Shown here: piece by piece, positions 21,351-33,599 of the stretch
Layout of the letters: every line of letters starts with the position of its first letter
How positions within the stretch are numbered: the stretch's first letter is position 1
Notes under the pieces: model-generated
Seen by the model: only the letters and a program-made list of their open reading frames with translations
Told to the model about the DNA's origin: nothing
The model's database searches: none
Source: Arabidopsis thaliana
Taxonomy: Eukaryota; Streptophyta; Magnoliopsida; Brassicales; Brassicaceae
Assembly: GCF_000001735.4 (NCBI RefSeq)
Contig: NC_003071.7
Span: 11,649,151-11,713,150 of the forward strand
Direction: 5' to 3'
Length of the DNA: 64,000 nt
Position numbers and translations under genes: made by a program

Positions 21351-23195
21351 GTTTTAGGGATATTATCTTTGACTAATCTTTTGTAAATCGACTATGTGTT
21401 GTTGATTGATTAGTACTATTGGTGATGATAATTGCAATGAGAATAGATTGCTACTGTTATAAAGATTTCTTTTAGTGATTATGTTTGGATTTCGACTTTT
21501 TGGCTTTGGTGTGATGTTAAAGATTGGAACTTGAGAGTTGTGGCATGATTGAGTTAGTTTTGAGATTGTATTGTAGTTGAATCGTAAGGTTAAGTAATAG
21601 CCATTAGGGATGGTTAGTGTTATTGGTGGAATTGGTGTGTTTCGTTAGGTGATTAAATGATTCATAGTAGAGAATGTTTTTGCTCAACTTGTTATATTTT
21701 GGTAAGACCATACTCTGGTTTCTGTTTCATGTTTTTCTTGGTATTTAGAGTTGTGGTGATATGACTGTGGTATTAGGATTTGATGGTGACATGGTTGGAC
21801 ATAATGAAACTTGAAATTGTCTTTGGAACGATTGGTTCTAGTCAGTTCATGTTAGTTTTATATTGATGATTCTCAAATGATAGGTTATATGGTATTTGTG
21901 CCCTGCTATGATGTTGAAAGATGGGAACTCAGTGTCATGATTGAGTCAATTTTGAGAATGGATCATGTTTTTATCGTTAGGTTAAGTACTAGCCAATATG
22001 CATGCTTACTCTTATTGGAGAATTGGTGATGATTCATAGAGGAACATGTTCTTTTTTTCTGCTTCAATGATTTTTTCTTGCTAATTGGAGTTGTGGTGAC
22101 ACATTTTTGTGGGGTTTGAACGATTAAGAGATAATGTTCTGAATGCTTATATGTAGTTTCTTTGGGAGGATTATAGGATCTTGAATTCCTGAGTTTGCAA
22201 TGTATACAGGATTCATCGATGCGATTAATTTGTAACCACTCAGGATTTCTAGTGATATGAGACAAGTAATTTTTGGTGGGGTTTGTCTTTCTGCATTATT
22301 TCATCATCTGTTACTCTCCACTTTATTCTATGCATTCTTCACAGATCAATTATTTTCATAGGAAAGGAAATTATCTAAGGAAATGTTTTCTTTTGCTTAA
22401 ATGTGGAAGTTATATATGCTGAAAATGGGTCGTAAAGAAATGACACTAAAGCGACTACAAAACAGAGGAGGAAAATACAGGGGATTCAAAGAAAACAGAG
22501 CAAACTCTTAGCAACGTCGCATCTTCTCCGAACGCATCCGCAAGCCGTGTAGCTTTGTCAATCAATATCTAAGGAAATGTTAGGTATCAAGAAGATATGC
22601 AACAAAAACAAAAAAGTATAAGCTTTGCATTGCTATTGTCGAAAAGAGGTGGGATTGAATGTTTGTATGATCTTCATGTTGATGCTTATTATTTTTGTTC
22701 ACCTTCAACTACGTACGAATAAGATAAGTTTACAAATATACCACAGAATTTTAGAGGAATGAGAAACATCAAGTTTATAGCTAAATAATGTCGATTGATG
22801 AAATTAATTAGTTATTTTCTAGGGCTTGAACGTGACTTCTCTCGACTAATATCGCTAATATGACCGTGAAGATATAAAAATGTTTCTATATCGTTAATAT
22901 TGGTTATTGTTTAAGAAAAAAGAACAAAAGAATATAAGGATGTTTTCTATTTCTCTATTACTTTAACATTTTCATATTTTCCACATAAAAAAAAATACAT
23001 TTCCAGTTTCCTTTTCAACACTTTTGTTTCTCTTTACCATTCTTGTTTCTTAGAAGATTTCCAAAACCATAAAACTATCCTCCCTCTTTTCTCTATAAAC
23101 CTACGTTTCATAGTTACTATGATCAAAAACCACACAAAGAAGTCCATTAAAGCTTAAAGAGAAGAAACCACGCATAGCAATCTAAAGTCTAAACG
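21351..23195. other. Intergenic region with a degenerate direct duplication
   Basis: After the 3' UTR, a GT-rich block of about 170 bp starting near 21510 (GATGTTAAAGATTGGAACTT) is repeated imperfectly near 21910 (GATGTTGAAAGATGGGAACT). Both then share a TCATGATTGAGT-type segment, a GGTTAAGTA-TAGCCA segment and GAATTGGTG. Neither copy has a long open frame. The last 200 bp hold the next promoter. Confidence 0.55.
23094..23099 (+). promoter_or_regulatory. TATA box of At2g27270
   Basis: CTATAAAC lies 102 bases upstream of the ATG at 23196, behind a CT-rich stretch. Confidence 0.55.
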
Positions 23196-23984
23196 ATGCA
23201 GAAGAAGGACGAAGCAACGATGAAGAAGAATGGACCAACGACGAAGAGGGAAGAACCAACGAAGAAGAAGACAGAAGCCAAAGAAGAAGGCGCGGCGGCG
23301 TCAAAACATAGTCGCGTTGTTTATTCAGACAAGTCTCGTTGTTTAAGCAAAAATGGAAAAACAATCATCTACTTCGGCGTGCCCGCGGCTTTAATTTTAC
23401 TCATAATCTGTGTCTTTGCCTTCAACTACATAGCAATCCAACCGCGAGTTCCACGGTTCATGCTCGAGGATCTCTACGTTGATCCCCTCTCAAACACAAG
23501 TGTAATTGTAAGTGTTTTCAATTTCCTTTTTTTCGTTTTACAAAAGTATAAAGCTATTTTAAACCCTAATATAATTACTATTTCGATTTGCTTTATCTAG
23601 GTGAAACTGTCATCGACCAACCCAAGCTACAAGTCAAGTGTTTACTACAGAAAAATAAGTCTACACGTCCTAGTCGGAGAAAAATTCGAGACAGAGAGTG
23701 TTTTTTTGCAAAGCAGGCGTCAGGAGCCTCGTACAGTTAGGCTTTGGACAGCGGTCATAGCAAACAATAACGACAACGGTAAGCCGACCGGGGCTTTTCT
23801 TGTGAGACACGGTATGTACTACGGTCACGTTATAGCCGATATAGTGTTCCAATGGAAGAGTGGGATCTTCTCGTTCAAAGAGTTCGGTTTGCACGTAAGA
23901 TGTCCGGTTCTGCTCAGATTGGAAGATTTAAGCTCCGCAACTATCAGAGCAGGGTCCACTTGTTCTCAACACTTCCATCTTTAA
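23196..23984 (+). CDS. LEA-2/NHL-type membrane protein (At2g27270)
   Basis: Two exons, 23196-23507 and 23601-23984 (GT-AG), 231 aa. The N-terminal 60 residues are very Lys/Glu-rich and cytosolic (MQKKDEATMKKNG). One membrane span follows at about residues 63-84 (FGVPAALILLIICVFAFNYI). Then comes a LEA-2-like extracellular domain, recognisable from the SVIVKLSSTNPSYKSSVYY strand and a late Cys pair (HVRCPV, STCSQHFHL). It is only distantly similar to its upstream neighbour At2g27260, so they may be an old tandem pair or a chance juxtaposition. Function unknown. Confidence 0.82.
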
Positions 23985-24675
23985 TGCTTATGTCTAAGAA
24001 TTTTGAACTCTTGATACATACAAAACATATATTGGAATAATATATATGACCTTTCTTTTGATATCATGATACTTTATGTTAGTATCCACAATCTCTCTTT
24101 CTTTTTCCCATATCCACAATCTCATGTTACTACAAATTAGTTTTCTCGTAATCAGTTGTTTTCATAACTAGTGGGAGATAATAAGGAAATCTAAGATGGT
24201 CTACAAAAGTAAGTAAAAGACATTTTAGTTAGAAAAAGGTGACAATGGGAGGAAAAACTATTTCGTTAAGACATTACAAATTTATTTTTGTTTGAAAGAA
24301 TGTAAACTTCTTTACTAAAAAAACCTTGTTTAATTACATTATATGTAACTCATTTGAAATAACTTAAAAACAGAGCATAGAACTATGTTAAAAGAAAGAG
24401 AGGTATAGGTTCTTGATTCAAATCAGAGACATAAGCTTCAAATTACAGATTTTTGCACCGTTCGATCAATGACTTGGATGAGTAGCTGTAGCGAGGTTGG
24501 AAGTGAGTGGTCGAAATACATACCTTATGATGAATTTTACAAGTTTTGCAAATAAAATTACAATTGAATAAACGTTATCTAGAAAAGTTTATAAACAAAG
24601 GTTGATCGATAATCAGGAAGATATGTTAACCAAAATTTGGTGAACCGTTGGACTGACATCTGCCAAGTTGCACTA
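23985..24675. other. Intergenic region, 3' flanks of two convergent genes
   Basis: Nothing beyond 3' UTR sequence is supported. The block at about 24600-24675 is homologous to the 3' flank of the neighbouring DUF2040 copy (about 26880-26945), including GCCAAGTTGCAC. Confidence 0.55.
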
Positions 24676-26481
24676 CTACTTTTCTATCTTTGCCTTCTTA
24701 CGGGATAGAAACCGTTCTTTTGCAGTCGCTATCGCATCCTCTCTAGTGGCTTTCTGCGTTTCTTTTGCTTCCTCTTTGATTGATGCGTCTTGCGGTTTGA
24801 CGCTTTTTTTACTACTTAATCCAAAATCTCCTGAGTCAGGGGACACTTCCTTCTCCGGTGATTTTCTTTTCTTCTCTTTCCTTGTCTCTTCTTTTCTCAG
24901 CTCCTCAAGCCTATCTACCTTTCTCAGCTCCTTGAGCCTCCCTGCCTCTCTAGCTTCGATATCTCGAGCTCCAAATGCCACATTTTTTCCAATGTTGATG
25001 TAGAATTCACTCAAGTCGTTCTTCTTTGTAACCTAATTAACAGAATATGAAAACAAAGTTAGAAAGTGCTGACATGAGTTTATAATCCACCAAAGCTGTA
25101 TCTCCTCACAATTTCTAAAACAGAGAAACAAGAAAAATGATTTCTAGACAACATGCAACAAGGTTGTAACAAGAAAAGATTGTGATCTAACTACTTACCT
25201 TGACACAGTTCCTAAACCTGAGCTACTTAAGAGGTAAGACAGAAATGAAAAGGACAAAACTCGTACTATCCTAACAAGCACTAGTTTAGTAGTGGAAAGA
25301 CTCAAATAGAACAGAGGAAAACGTTGAAAAGAAAAATAACTTACATCATCTCTTTCCTCTCGAAGTTCACGCAATCTTTCTTCCTCCAGCCATTTCTTTT
25401 GTTCCTCTAGTTTTCTTTTAAAGGGACCAGTTACAAACTTTTCTTTATCCGAATAAAGATGTTCGTCTTTCGCTCTTTCTTTCGCAAGCTTTCTCTCATA
25501 AACTATCTCATGTTCTTTCTCTCTACGTTCTGCTTGTTTCATAATATGCTGTATATATCTTGACTGCAAATAGAATAAAGTAAATGAGACATAAGCAATC
25601 AACCAATAAGAGAATGTAAACACCCTAAGAAACTGTTAGGCTCTAAGACTTACCTTGTGCTCTTCACGATCTTGCATTCGTGGAAGAGCCGCTTCATGTT
25701 TAATGTCATCATAAACTTCATCGTATGCAAAAGCAGAAGGATCCTCCTCTATAGCTTTCTTATGCTGCTTCTCAATCTACATCAACACAACAAAATCACT
25801 TATCAAGAAGATAAAATTGAATGGGTACATAAGAAACAGAGTCAGAATGATGAGGTAATTATATGTTTATAACCATACCTTTTTAAGAGACTTGGTCTTT
25901 GAAGCTTGTCGAGAAATCTCCTTCTCCACATCGTTTTCTTCATCATCCTCACCAAATATTGAAGCAGTCCGAAGTAGAGGTCGAGATGATGATTGCTTTT
26001 TCTGTGACGGAGCCCTAATTTGCAGTCCGTACTTCTTAATCTTTACTGTTGCTTGCTTTACACTCTCCTTCTCCTCTTCCTTCAACCTCTCCTTGGCGTC
26101 CGTAACAGCAGTGATGATCGCATTCACAGCCTTGTCTTTCACTAGAAAATTGCTCTTCTTCCCAACAAATTCAAAGACTTTCTCCAAGAACCCTAATGGA
26201 TCTGAAGGATCAAAACTTGCATTAAACGGCAATGTCGAGGGTCTAACCTTCTCCACATCCATGGACTCCGTCTTCTTCTCCGTTTCCCTCAACCTCTCCT
26301 TTGCGGTAGTAACAGCATCGGTGATCTCTTTCTCAGCCGTGTCTTTCCTCAGAAAGTTACTCTCTTTCCCAATAAAGTCAAGGACATTCTCTAAAAACCC
26401 TAATGGGTTTGAAGGATTAAAACTTGCACTAAAAGGTAACGTCGAGAGTCTCGCCTCCTCCATCTCAGAATCAATCGCCAA
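24676..26481 (-). CDS. Chimeric NudC-N / DUF2040 (NSRP1-like) coiled-coil protein (At2g27280)
   Basis: Four exons: 26481-25879, 25776-25654, 25563-25345, 25032-24676; 433 aa. Residues about 160-433 are a DUF2040/CCDC55 protein (nuclear speckle splicing regulator NSRP1 family): KKYGLQIRAPSQKKQSSSRP, a helix rich in Glu/Lys/Arg, LREERDDV, and a basic tail. Unlike its neighbour, it begins with about 155 extra residues made of two copies of a roughly 60-residue module. Copy 1 begins at STLPFSASFNPSNPLGFLEN, copy 2 at STLPFNASFDPSDPLGFLEK; each ends AKERL(R/K)E. The module looks like the N-terminal domain of the NudC proteins BOBBER1/2 (recalled start MAI-SEMEEA). At the junction the old DUF2040 start codon is now ATT (IKKYGL). 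The C-terminus stops after KKAKIEK, shorter than its paralogue. Confidence 0.85.
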
Positions 26482-26928
26482 TAGGTTCGTTTATAGCTAT
26501 AGATTTTTTGCACTAGTCAGGAATAAAAAATCAGAATGAATTTCTTTGGTCGTCAGTGGCTAAAAAACAATGCTTGGGTCTTTCCATTTAATTCTCTGTC
26601 AAATCCCAATTTCTAAGGTTTCCATTTTCCTCAAATTCTAGCTTTCAAAGTTTCCTTTTTCCTCAATTTTCTAACTTTTACTTTTTCCTATATACCATTC
26701 AATTTGATCCACTAGGACATTTAAACTGACCCTGACAATGTGCATCTCAACGTAGGGGATTTTTCTTTGTTCGTTCTCTTCTTTATTAACCATCAAACCT
26801 ATTGCATTTGTAATGGAAGTAGACCCTGTAATATAAGAAGCGTTATCTTGAAAAGTTACTTATAAAAAAGAGGGTGGTCGATAATCAGAAGAAGACAAGT
26901 TCACCAAGATTTAACTATTGGACTGAAA
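26482..26928. other. Spacer between the tandem DUF2040 genes
   Basis: 447 bp holding the promoter and leader of At2g27280 and the 3' UTR of At2g27285. A short direct repeat (TTTCCATTTTCCTCAA / TTTCCTTTTTCCTCAA) lies near 26620-26670. No gene seen. Confidence 0.5.
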
Positions 26929-28747
26929 TCAGCCAAGTTGCACATACTCTTCAATTTTTGCCTTCTTACGGGCCAGGAACCTCTCTTTAGCGGCAGCGAT
27001 CGCATCCTCTCTTCTCTTCTGGTCGTTAATGGCTTTCGGCACTTCTTTTGCTGCCTCTTTGATTGATGACTTTCTCTCTTCAGTGCCATCTGAACCCATC
27101 TCCTTTTCAGAAACTGCTTGCTCTGCTTCTAGTGGCTCCAAACTTTTGCTACGACTTGATCCAAATTCTCCCGAGTCAGGAGATACTTCCTTCTCCGGTG
27201 ATTTTCGTTTCTTCTCTACCCTTGTTACTTCTTTTCTCAGCTCCTCGAGCTTCTCTGCCTTTCTTTGTTCCTCGAGCTTCTCTGCCTTTCTTTGTTCCTC
27301 GAGCTTCTCTGCCTCTTTAGCTTCGACTTCTCGAGCTCCAAAAGCGACATTTTTTCCAATGTTGAAGTAGAAATCACTCAAATCTTTCTTCTTAGTAACC
27401 TAACAGAAGATGAAAACAAAGGAAAAGAGCTGACATGAGTATTAATAGCTATAAAAACAAATCACTTTAATTTTACCAAAGCTATATGCTATATATCTCC
27501 CCATTGCTAATACAGAGACATGAAAATGGTTTCTAGACCCACCCATCATGTCCTAAAAGCCACCACATGCAAACTACCTTGACACAGTTCCCAAACCAAA
27601 GCTACTTAAGACAGAAACGTAAAAGGACAAAGATAGGACTTCAGCTATCCTAGCAAGTACTAGTTTAATAGACGAGAGAGATAGAAACACAAACATGAAA
27701 TAAAATGAACAAGGAAACAGAACTTACATCATCTCTTTCCTCACGAAGTTCACGCAATCTTTCTTCTGCCAGCCATTTCTTTTGTTCCTCAAGTTTCCTT
27801 TTATAAGCGCCAGTAACAAACTTTTCTTTATCCGAAAAAAGATGTTCGTCTTTCTCCCTCTCTTTCGCAAGCTTTCTCTCATAAACTATCTCATGTTCTT
27901 TCTCTCTACGTTCTGCCTGTTTCATCAAATTCTGTATATACCTTGGCTGCAATTAGAAAAAGAAAACTAAATGAAACATAAGCAATCCAATAAGTCATTC
28001 TGAAACCTAATTAAAGTGCCCCAACTACAGAGAATGTAACACCATAAGAAACTACTAAAACTGACGCATGTAGAGGCTCAGAAACTTCACCTCTACTTAA
28101 CTAAAACAAAGTAACTAAGCTTTACACTTTTTGGTAACTATATGTAGCCATGGGTTATAGGCTGGTAGTTGTTAGGGTATTGCAGGATATCAAGATTTTG
28201 GTGGTTTCTAAGGGTAATAAGAAAATCCAGCTAAGTTATGGCTTCCTATACTTCAATCATATGATAAACCAAGCCCGACACAGATCATAGATTCCTCTTA
28301 AGAACATGGAAACATAGATTTTGATTCCCTAAGCTACAGAAGCTTCAAGTCTTAAGCTCTCTAAGAGATAAACATTACCTTGCGTTCTTCACGATCTTGC
28401 ATTCGAGGAAGAACAGCTTTCTGTTTCATATCATCATAAACTTCATCATATGAAAAAGCAGAAGGATCCTCCTCTAAGGCTTTCTTATGCTGCTCCTCAA
28501 TCTAAAACACACAATCACTTATCAAGCAGATCAAATTGAAGGAAATATAAGAAACAAGAACTCGAGTCAGTGGAGGAAAAAAGCTTACTTCTTTATGAGC
28601 TTTGGTCTTTGTTGCTTGACGAGAAATCTCCTTCTCGACGTCGTGATCTTCTTCTTCATCAAATATTGAAGCGGGTCGAAGTGGAGGTCGAGATGATGAT
28701 TGTTTTTTCTGGGAAGGAGCTCTGATTTGCAATCCGTACTTCTTCAT
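26929..28747 (-). CDS. NSRP1-like DUF2040 coiled-coil protein (At2g27285)
   Basis: Four exons: 28747-28589, 28501-28379, 27946-27728, 27399-26929; 323 aa. It starts MKKYGLQIRAPSQKK, the usual start of this family. A charged coiled coil follows (QAERREKEHEIVYERKLAKE, then ERLRELREERDDV), with a conserved DLSDFYFNIGKNVAFGARE segment. Three near-identical EKLEEQRKA units and a basic C-terminus (RFLARKKAKIEEYVQLG) complete it. The animal homologue is a nuclear-speckle protein that affects splice-site choice; a nuclear RNA-processing role here is inferred from family. It is the intact parent-type copy of the tandem pair, with the same exon phases as At2g27280 but without the NudC-like extension. 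Confidence 0.88.
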
Positions 28748-29435
28748 CTTCGATTTCTATTCCAGGAGCAACAAACTTCTGCAAAATCGATTGAAAATTA
28801 GCGCAATTCCTGCGAAGTCCCAGATTCTGGAAAAACACTAATCAAACCCAAGCATGAAATAGGTAGATTTCGCTGTAGAATCGATTAGGGTTACAATTCA
28901 CAAAAGTTGATTGGTGTGATTTTCCCAGGATTAAGGAATTTAGTAATCCATGGAAGAAAGTGAAAGAGGAAGGGAGGAGATAAAAAGATCCAATTAACTA
29001 TAGATGGTATAGATGATTACGGCCCAATTGTTACGGCCCAATGTTTTCATATTTTGATGGGCCGAGATAATGAGGTTCTAGAGTACAAGTTAAAATGCAT
29101 CACCAAAACGATCGAGGTCATATGCTCTGGATCACAGAGATCATTCCCAACCATTTGACAACTACTTCTCCCACTTACCAAATGTCTAGAGGTTAGTGAA
29201 TCGTGAAGTCGTAATTTCCAACCAACCACATATTAAATAGACAAGTCTAAAACTATATCACAACTTGGATTCTGCCACTCTTTGGTTCTGTATCTTTCTA
29301 ACTCATCATCATATTCAGATATGCTTCAATCTTTTTTGTACATACAAGGTAGAGAAGTGAGGATTGTACAGGATTATGTATGTTGATTATCAAGTAATAT
29401 ATAGAACATCTACATTATAATACCTCCAAAGTAAG
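28748..29435. other. Intergenic region between At2g27285 and At2g27290
   Basis: Promoter and leader of At2g27285 plus the 3' flank of At2g27290. A GGCCCAAT-type (site II-like) motif appears twice, near 29020-29042, usual in promoters of housekeeping genes. No further gene. Confidence 0.5.
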
Positions 29436-30615
29436 CTACTTGTCATCATCCTTCTCCTTGTCCACTTTCTTCCCAATCCAATTGGCTACAATAGGAGTCA
29501 AAGCCACTGTAGGCGGAAACCTTATCGGAGATGCAGCTTTATGCGCTGCGTAAGCCAAAGCAAAGGCTCCTACTTTCTCTCCTGTCTCATTCGTCGAAAT
29601 CCCAACCTTAAACACAAAACATCAAAATCAGCTTTACTCAACCCAAGATCAAGAAAACATAAACTTAGTATGATCAAGAAGTGAAAGTAGTAACCTTTAG
29701 AAGAAGAGCTTGAACATCAACACCGGAAGTCACAAGGACATAGCAGAGTGAGAAGGAAATGAGAGAAAGAGTAATAGATGTAGCGAGATAAGCACCACCA
29801 TACTTTGCAAGTAACTCTTTAGCCTCATCTGTTTTTGATTTCTTCTTCTTATTGTCTCCATCACTTCCTTCATCATCCTTAGAGCTTAATATCTAATCAC
29901 AAGTCCATCCAAAACACCATTTTACTACACAAAAACTTCCATAGATTCTACAACTTCCAAAAATGCTCCAAACTAACCAATCACATATGCTCACTTGTTG
30001 ATAAAAAAAAACACCATTTTAGCATAGTTAAAAGCTTACATAACTTCTACAACTACCACGAAAACGATCATATCTACTCACATAATCATCTAAACACCAT
30101 TTTAGTACCCTTAGAAGCTTCCATAGCTTCAACAACTACAAAATTGCTCACATAATCATACAAAACACCATTTTAGTTACACTTAAAGCTTCAATAGCTT
30201 CTACTAATACCAAAATTGCTCTGAATTAGCCTATCATTCAGCTCAGAAACAATCATATGTCCTCACATGTTCATCCAAAAACACTATTTTACTTACACTT
30301 AAAGCTTCCATAGCGATAGAATCATCAATTTTAGATTACGAATTAAAACGAGAAATTGCGCAATCGAATTGATTTTACCTTCCATAGACCAACTTCAAGG
30401 CCATATTTCTTGGTAACTTCTTCGGCGGAAGGAGGAGGAGGAGAAGAAGACGGCGGCGAAATGTTCTTATCAATGTCCTCCGCCTTCTCACGGACGGCTC
30501 TGCATCTGAATTTCTTCGAGGAAGCTGAAACTGAAGAGTGGAAGAATCGGATTTGAAGGTTTCTGGTGTTCAACAAGGAAGACGAAGGAGGAATTTGCAG
30601 AAGCATCATCGCCAT
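29436..30615 (-). CDS. DUF1279 (FAM210-like) plastid membrane protein (At2g27290)
   Basis: Three exons: 30615-30379, 29892-29695, 29606-29436; 201 aa. The start at 30615 (MAMMLLQIPPSSSLLNT) begins a Ser/Arg-rich stretch of about 45 residues that looks like a chloroplast transit peptide. DUF1279 follows, with AKELLAKYGGAYLATSITLS, a hydrophobic segment through SLISFSLCYVLV, and the typical KVGAFALAYAAHKAASPIRF region; the tail is Lys/Asp-rich. Family members are small organelle membrane proteins of uncertain biochemical role. An in-frame ATG 75 bases further upstream is less likely, as it would disrupt the transit peptide. Confidence 0.85.
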
Positions 30616-31266
30616 TGTTTTTTTCAGCCACCAAAAAAAACAGAAAGCAAATCTTTTCACCTTATTATTTTTATTTATTGTATGACACACAATTATTTTT
30701 TATTTTTTTCTGAAGGTATACCATTTGTTGTATTAGAGGTTCCAGAGTAATCTTTTACATATATAAAACTTTAATATAGTATAAAAAATCCATAAGTAAG
30801 AAAAATATTTTTAGACTATTTTATAAATATAAAAAACTACAAACAACATTTGTTTGATTCTCAGGCGTTTATATTTTGAACTGAAACTTTTGTATATCTA
30901 AACATAGTCTAAAATAATTTATTTTACTTATGGATTTTGTATAATTTATTACAATTGTATATAACTAAGAATATCACTTTGCAATCTCTAATACAACAAA
31001 CAGCAAAACTTAAGGAAATGGTGGTATTATTCACATTTACTATATGTGAAATTTGTTGTCTCTATTTTCACGGAACTATCATCTCTTTCCCAAAGCTTTC
31101 ACCCAGATTATAAAGGTTTACTATCCGAAAATATTCTCTTTTCCATAAAAATTTTGGTTTGTACACAAGTTTGAATAATTGTTAAGACTAGCTCAACATG
31201 CCATATTGCCATAGACCAAATACTATATTTATTTATGTATAAATAATATGTATGTCGTAACTAGCT
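30616..31266. other. Intergenic region between At2g27290 and NTL8
   Basis: AT-rich promoter of At2g27290 and 3' flank of NTL8; nothing else supported. Confidence 0.5.
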
Positions 31267-32805
31267 TTAGTTCCTAGCTATTAATACAGTCCAAAAGAAA
31301 GAAAATAAGATAGCCAAGAAAACAGTAGTGGCCAGAACATTCTTCATCAATCTCTGGCTATCATCTTTCTTGATTTTGAACGGGTTCGGGAATCTCCAGC
31401 TGGAGTCGGTTCCGGCAACGTTCTTGATCCTGAACAAAGCGTAACAATTCATTGTTTCCGTTGATTCTTTTTTTATACCACATTTTGACCTCTTACTCGA
31501 TGACTCGCTTGATATTGTTTCTTGATGAGTTGGATTAGTTGGTCGAAACGCTTGGCTAGCTTTCAACGCTTCTTCGTCGAGCTTTATTATATCATCGTTC
31601 AGAATCTCGGCGTAACAATCATCATCGGTATCGGCCTGATCCTGCATCGCAATAGAAAGAGATCAACTTCAGTTACAAACTCTAAACTCTACCAGTACAA
31701 GAAAACTAAGGATGTTCAGCCCAAGTGTTGGTTTAGTCTATTGAGTTATAATATTAGTAGCCAAAATAAAAACCAAACATTGGATATATTGGTTTGTTAC
31801 GTTTTAAGTTTAGAATCTGCTTTAGTAAAATAACAACTTTAGTGAAATCTAATGTACTATGAATCCGTTATAGTATGGTACTATGGTGTTGGTTTGGTTT
31901 TAGTTTCTTAATCGGTTCTGTTTTCGGAACTATATTGAATTTAATGTGGTTTCGATTAAGATTGGAGCGGATAATTTTACCAGTATTAAACATCGTTAAA
32001 AGACACATTCCTCAAAAGCAAGCTGACCTCAACAACATTTGATGATTCTGCGATGTCACCATTTGGTATCTGATGCTCAGATTCATAGTAGGATTTGTCC
32101 TCCTTCTCCAAACCACCTCTTTGGCCAACGTAGCCATCGTCTTGCACAACACCATCCTCCATTTTTTGGGTCGAACTAGCCCGAAAATCAGCATTTTTTC
32201 TTAACCGGCACACCACTAATGCATCCTGTGAAATCCAAATTTCAATATATCTCAAAACATTAAAACTCAACCTATTCAAAATGAAAGTTTTAAGAACCTG
32301 TGGGGCTCCATGGATGCAGTATTCATGCATAATCCACTCCGTTCTCTCGCCACGAGGAGCCCGACCGATATGAAATACAAGCGTTCTCTTGGTTCCAACA
32401 ACTTGGTTCCCGGATTTAACACTCCGCTCTTTACCGGTCGCTTTCCAATATCCTAGCTGTGTGGCTCGCCGGCTTTGTGACCCGTGCGGGTACTTCCTCC
32501 CCCTCGCGCAGAAGTAAAACCACTCGTTCTCCGATTTCAGTTTCGATTCCTCTGTTTTATAGGCACAAACATTCAAATTAGTGAACCAAAGTAAACATAA
32601 AGAGAAAGAAAACCGAAGTAAAACCTGGCAAGTCCCACGGCTCGAACTTGTAAATCTCGACCTCAGCAATCACAGCAACAGAGTTCTCATCACCATCGAT
32701 TTTACGACGAAGATAGTACGAGATAAGTTCAACATCAGTAGGAGAGAATCTAAAACCAGGGAACAAAGCCGACACCGCGATCGACATCTCAGCTTCTTTA
32801 GACAT
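31267..32805 (-). CDS. NTL8: NTL8, membrane-tethered NAC transcription factor (At2g27300, NAC040)
   Basis: Four exons: 32805-32625, 32551-32298, 32225-32028, 31641-31267; 335 aa, the known NTL8 length. Residues 14-150 are the NAC domain: [32 protein letters not shown] and [57 protein letters not shown]. An acidic, Ser-rich middle follows, and a single C-terminal membrane segment ([20 protein letters not shown], about residues 309-330). It is made as a dormant membrane-anchored factor and released by proteolysis; the literature ties it to salt-dependent flowering and germination control and to slow cold-dependent accumulation that activates VIN3. The start at 32805 was chosen by the family N-terminus. 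Confidence 0.97.
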
Positions 32806-32865
32806 TGTTTGATCTTTTTGGCTCAGGAACTCGAAAATACTTTGCTTTAGATGAAGAAACATGCC

Positions 32866-32873
32866 TTATAAAT
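32866..32873 (-). promoter_or_regulatory. Possible TATA box of NTL8
   Basis: TTTATAAGG on the minus strand, about 60 bases upstream of the ATG. It is a fair but not perfect TATA, and would give a short leader. Confidence 0.4.
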
Positions 32874-33599
32874 GGCAAGTGTGCAGCTACTTTGCTTCGG
32901 GTAAAGGTTTTGTGTTTTTTGATATTTGGCGGCTTCAGAGGGAAAAAGGATGACGTGGACAATGACTGTAAGAATTGGGCGAATAACAGAAGAGTGTAAT
33001 GAGATAGTAAAGGACAAAAATGATAACGTGGTTATGTATTATTGGACAGAACTCAAACCCAGCTCTGAAGTTCTCTCATTGATGCTTAATAAATCGTCTC
33101 TTCATTTTTAAACACGTGTTTCGATATCTTCCTCGGTGTTTGTACCCCGCATGCCAATAAGTTTTTGTTTTTGTTTTTTTGGGTGTAATAACTTATCAAA
33201 ATGAATTTTTGTTTTTGACGGCAATCAAAATGAATTTAAATCACTTTGTAATTATTTTATTATCTTGCGCCAAGATATTTTCTTTTGTGTAATACAAGTT
33301 TTATATGAATCTATTTTATTATTTTTTTGTCGATGAATCTATTTTATTAAATACATTATATTTTTTTATTGCAATTTCTAATCTATTACTTTATTAGCTT
33401 ACGTCATCATTAACGTTTTAGTTATTTTTAAAATATATAATAAAATCAATAAAATCATATCCTAACTAAACTATATATCCAAATTTGTATCCGTGTAACT
33501 TTCTCTAAACTAGTTTTATGTCCTCTAAGCTCATATTGGAACTTATTTGCTTCGAAAGATGGGTGATTAATCTAAACGTGATGGATATAAATTTTAGTG

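Noticed and set aside
25892-26539. Long plus-strand frame opposite the first exon of At2g27280
   Set aside because: It is the antisense shadow of a spliced, domain-bearing exon; its Ser/Phe-rich translation has no family features.
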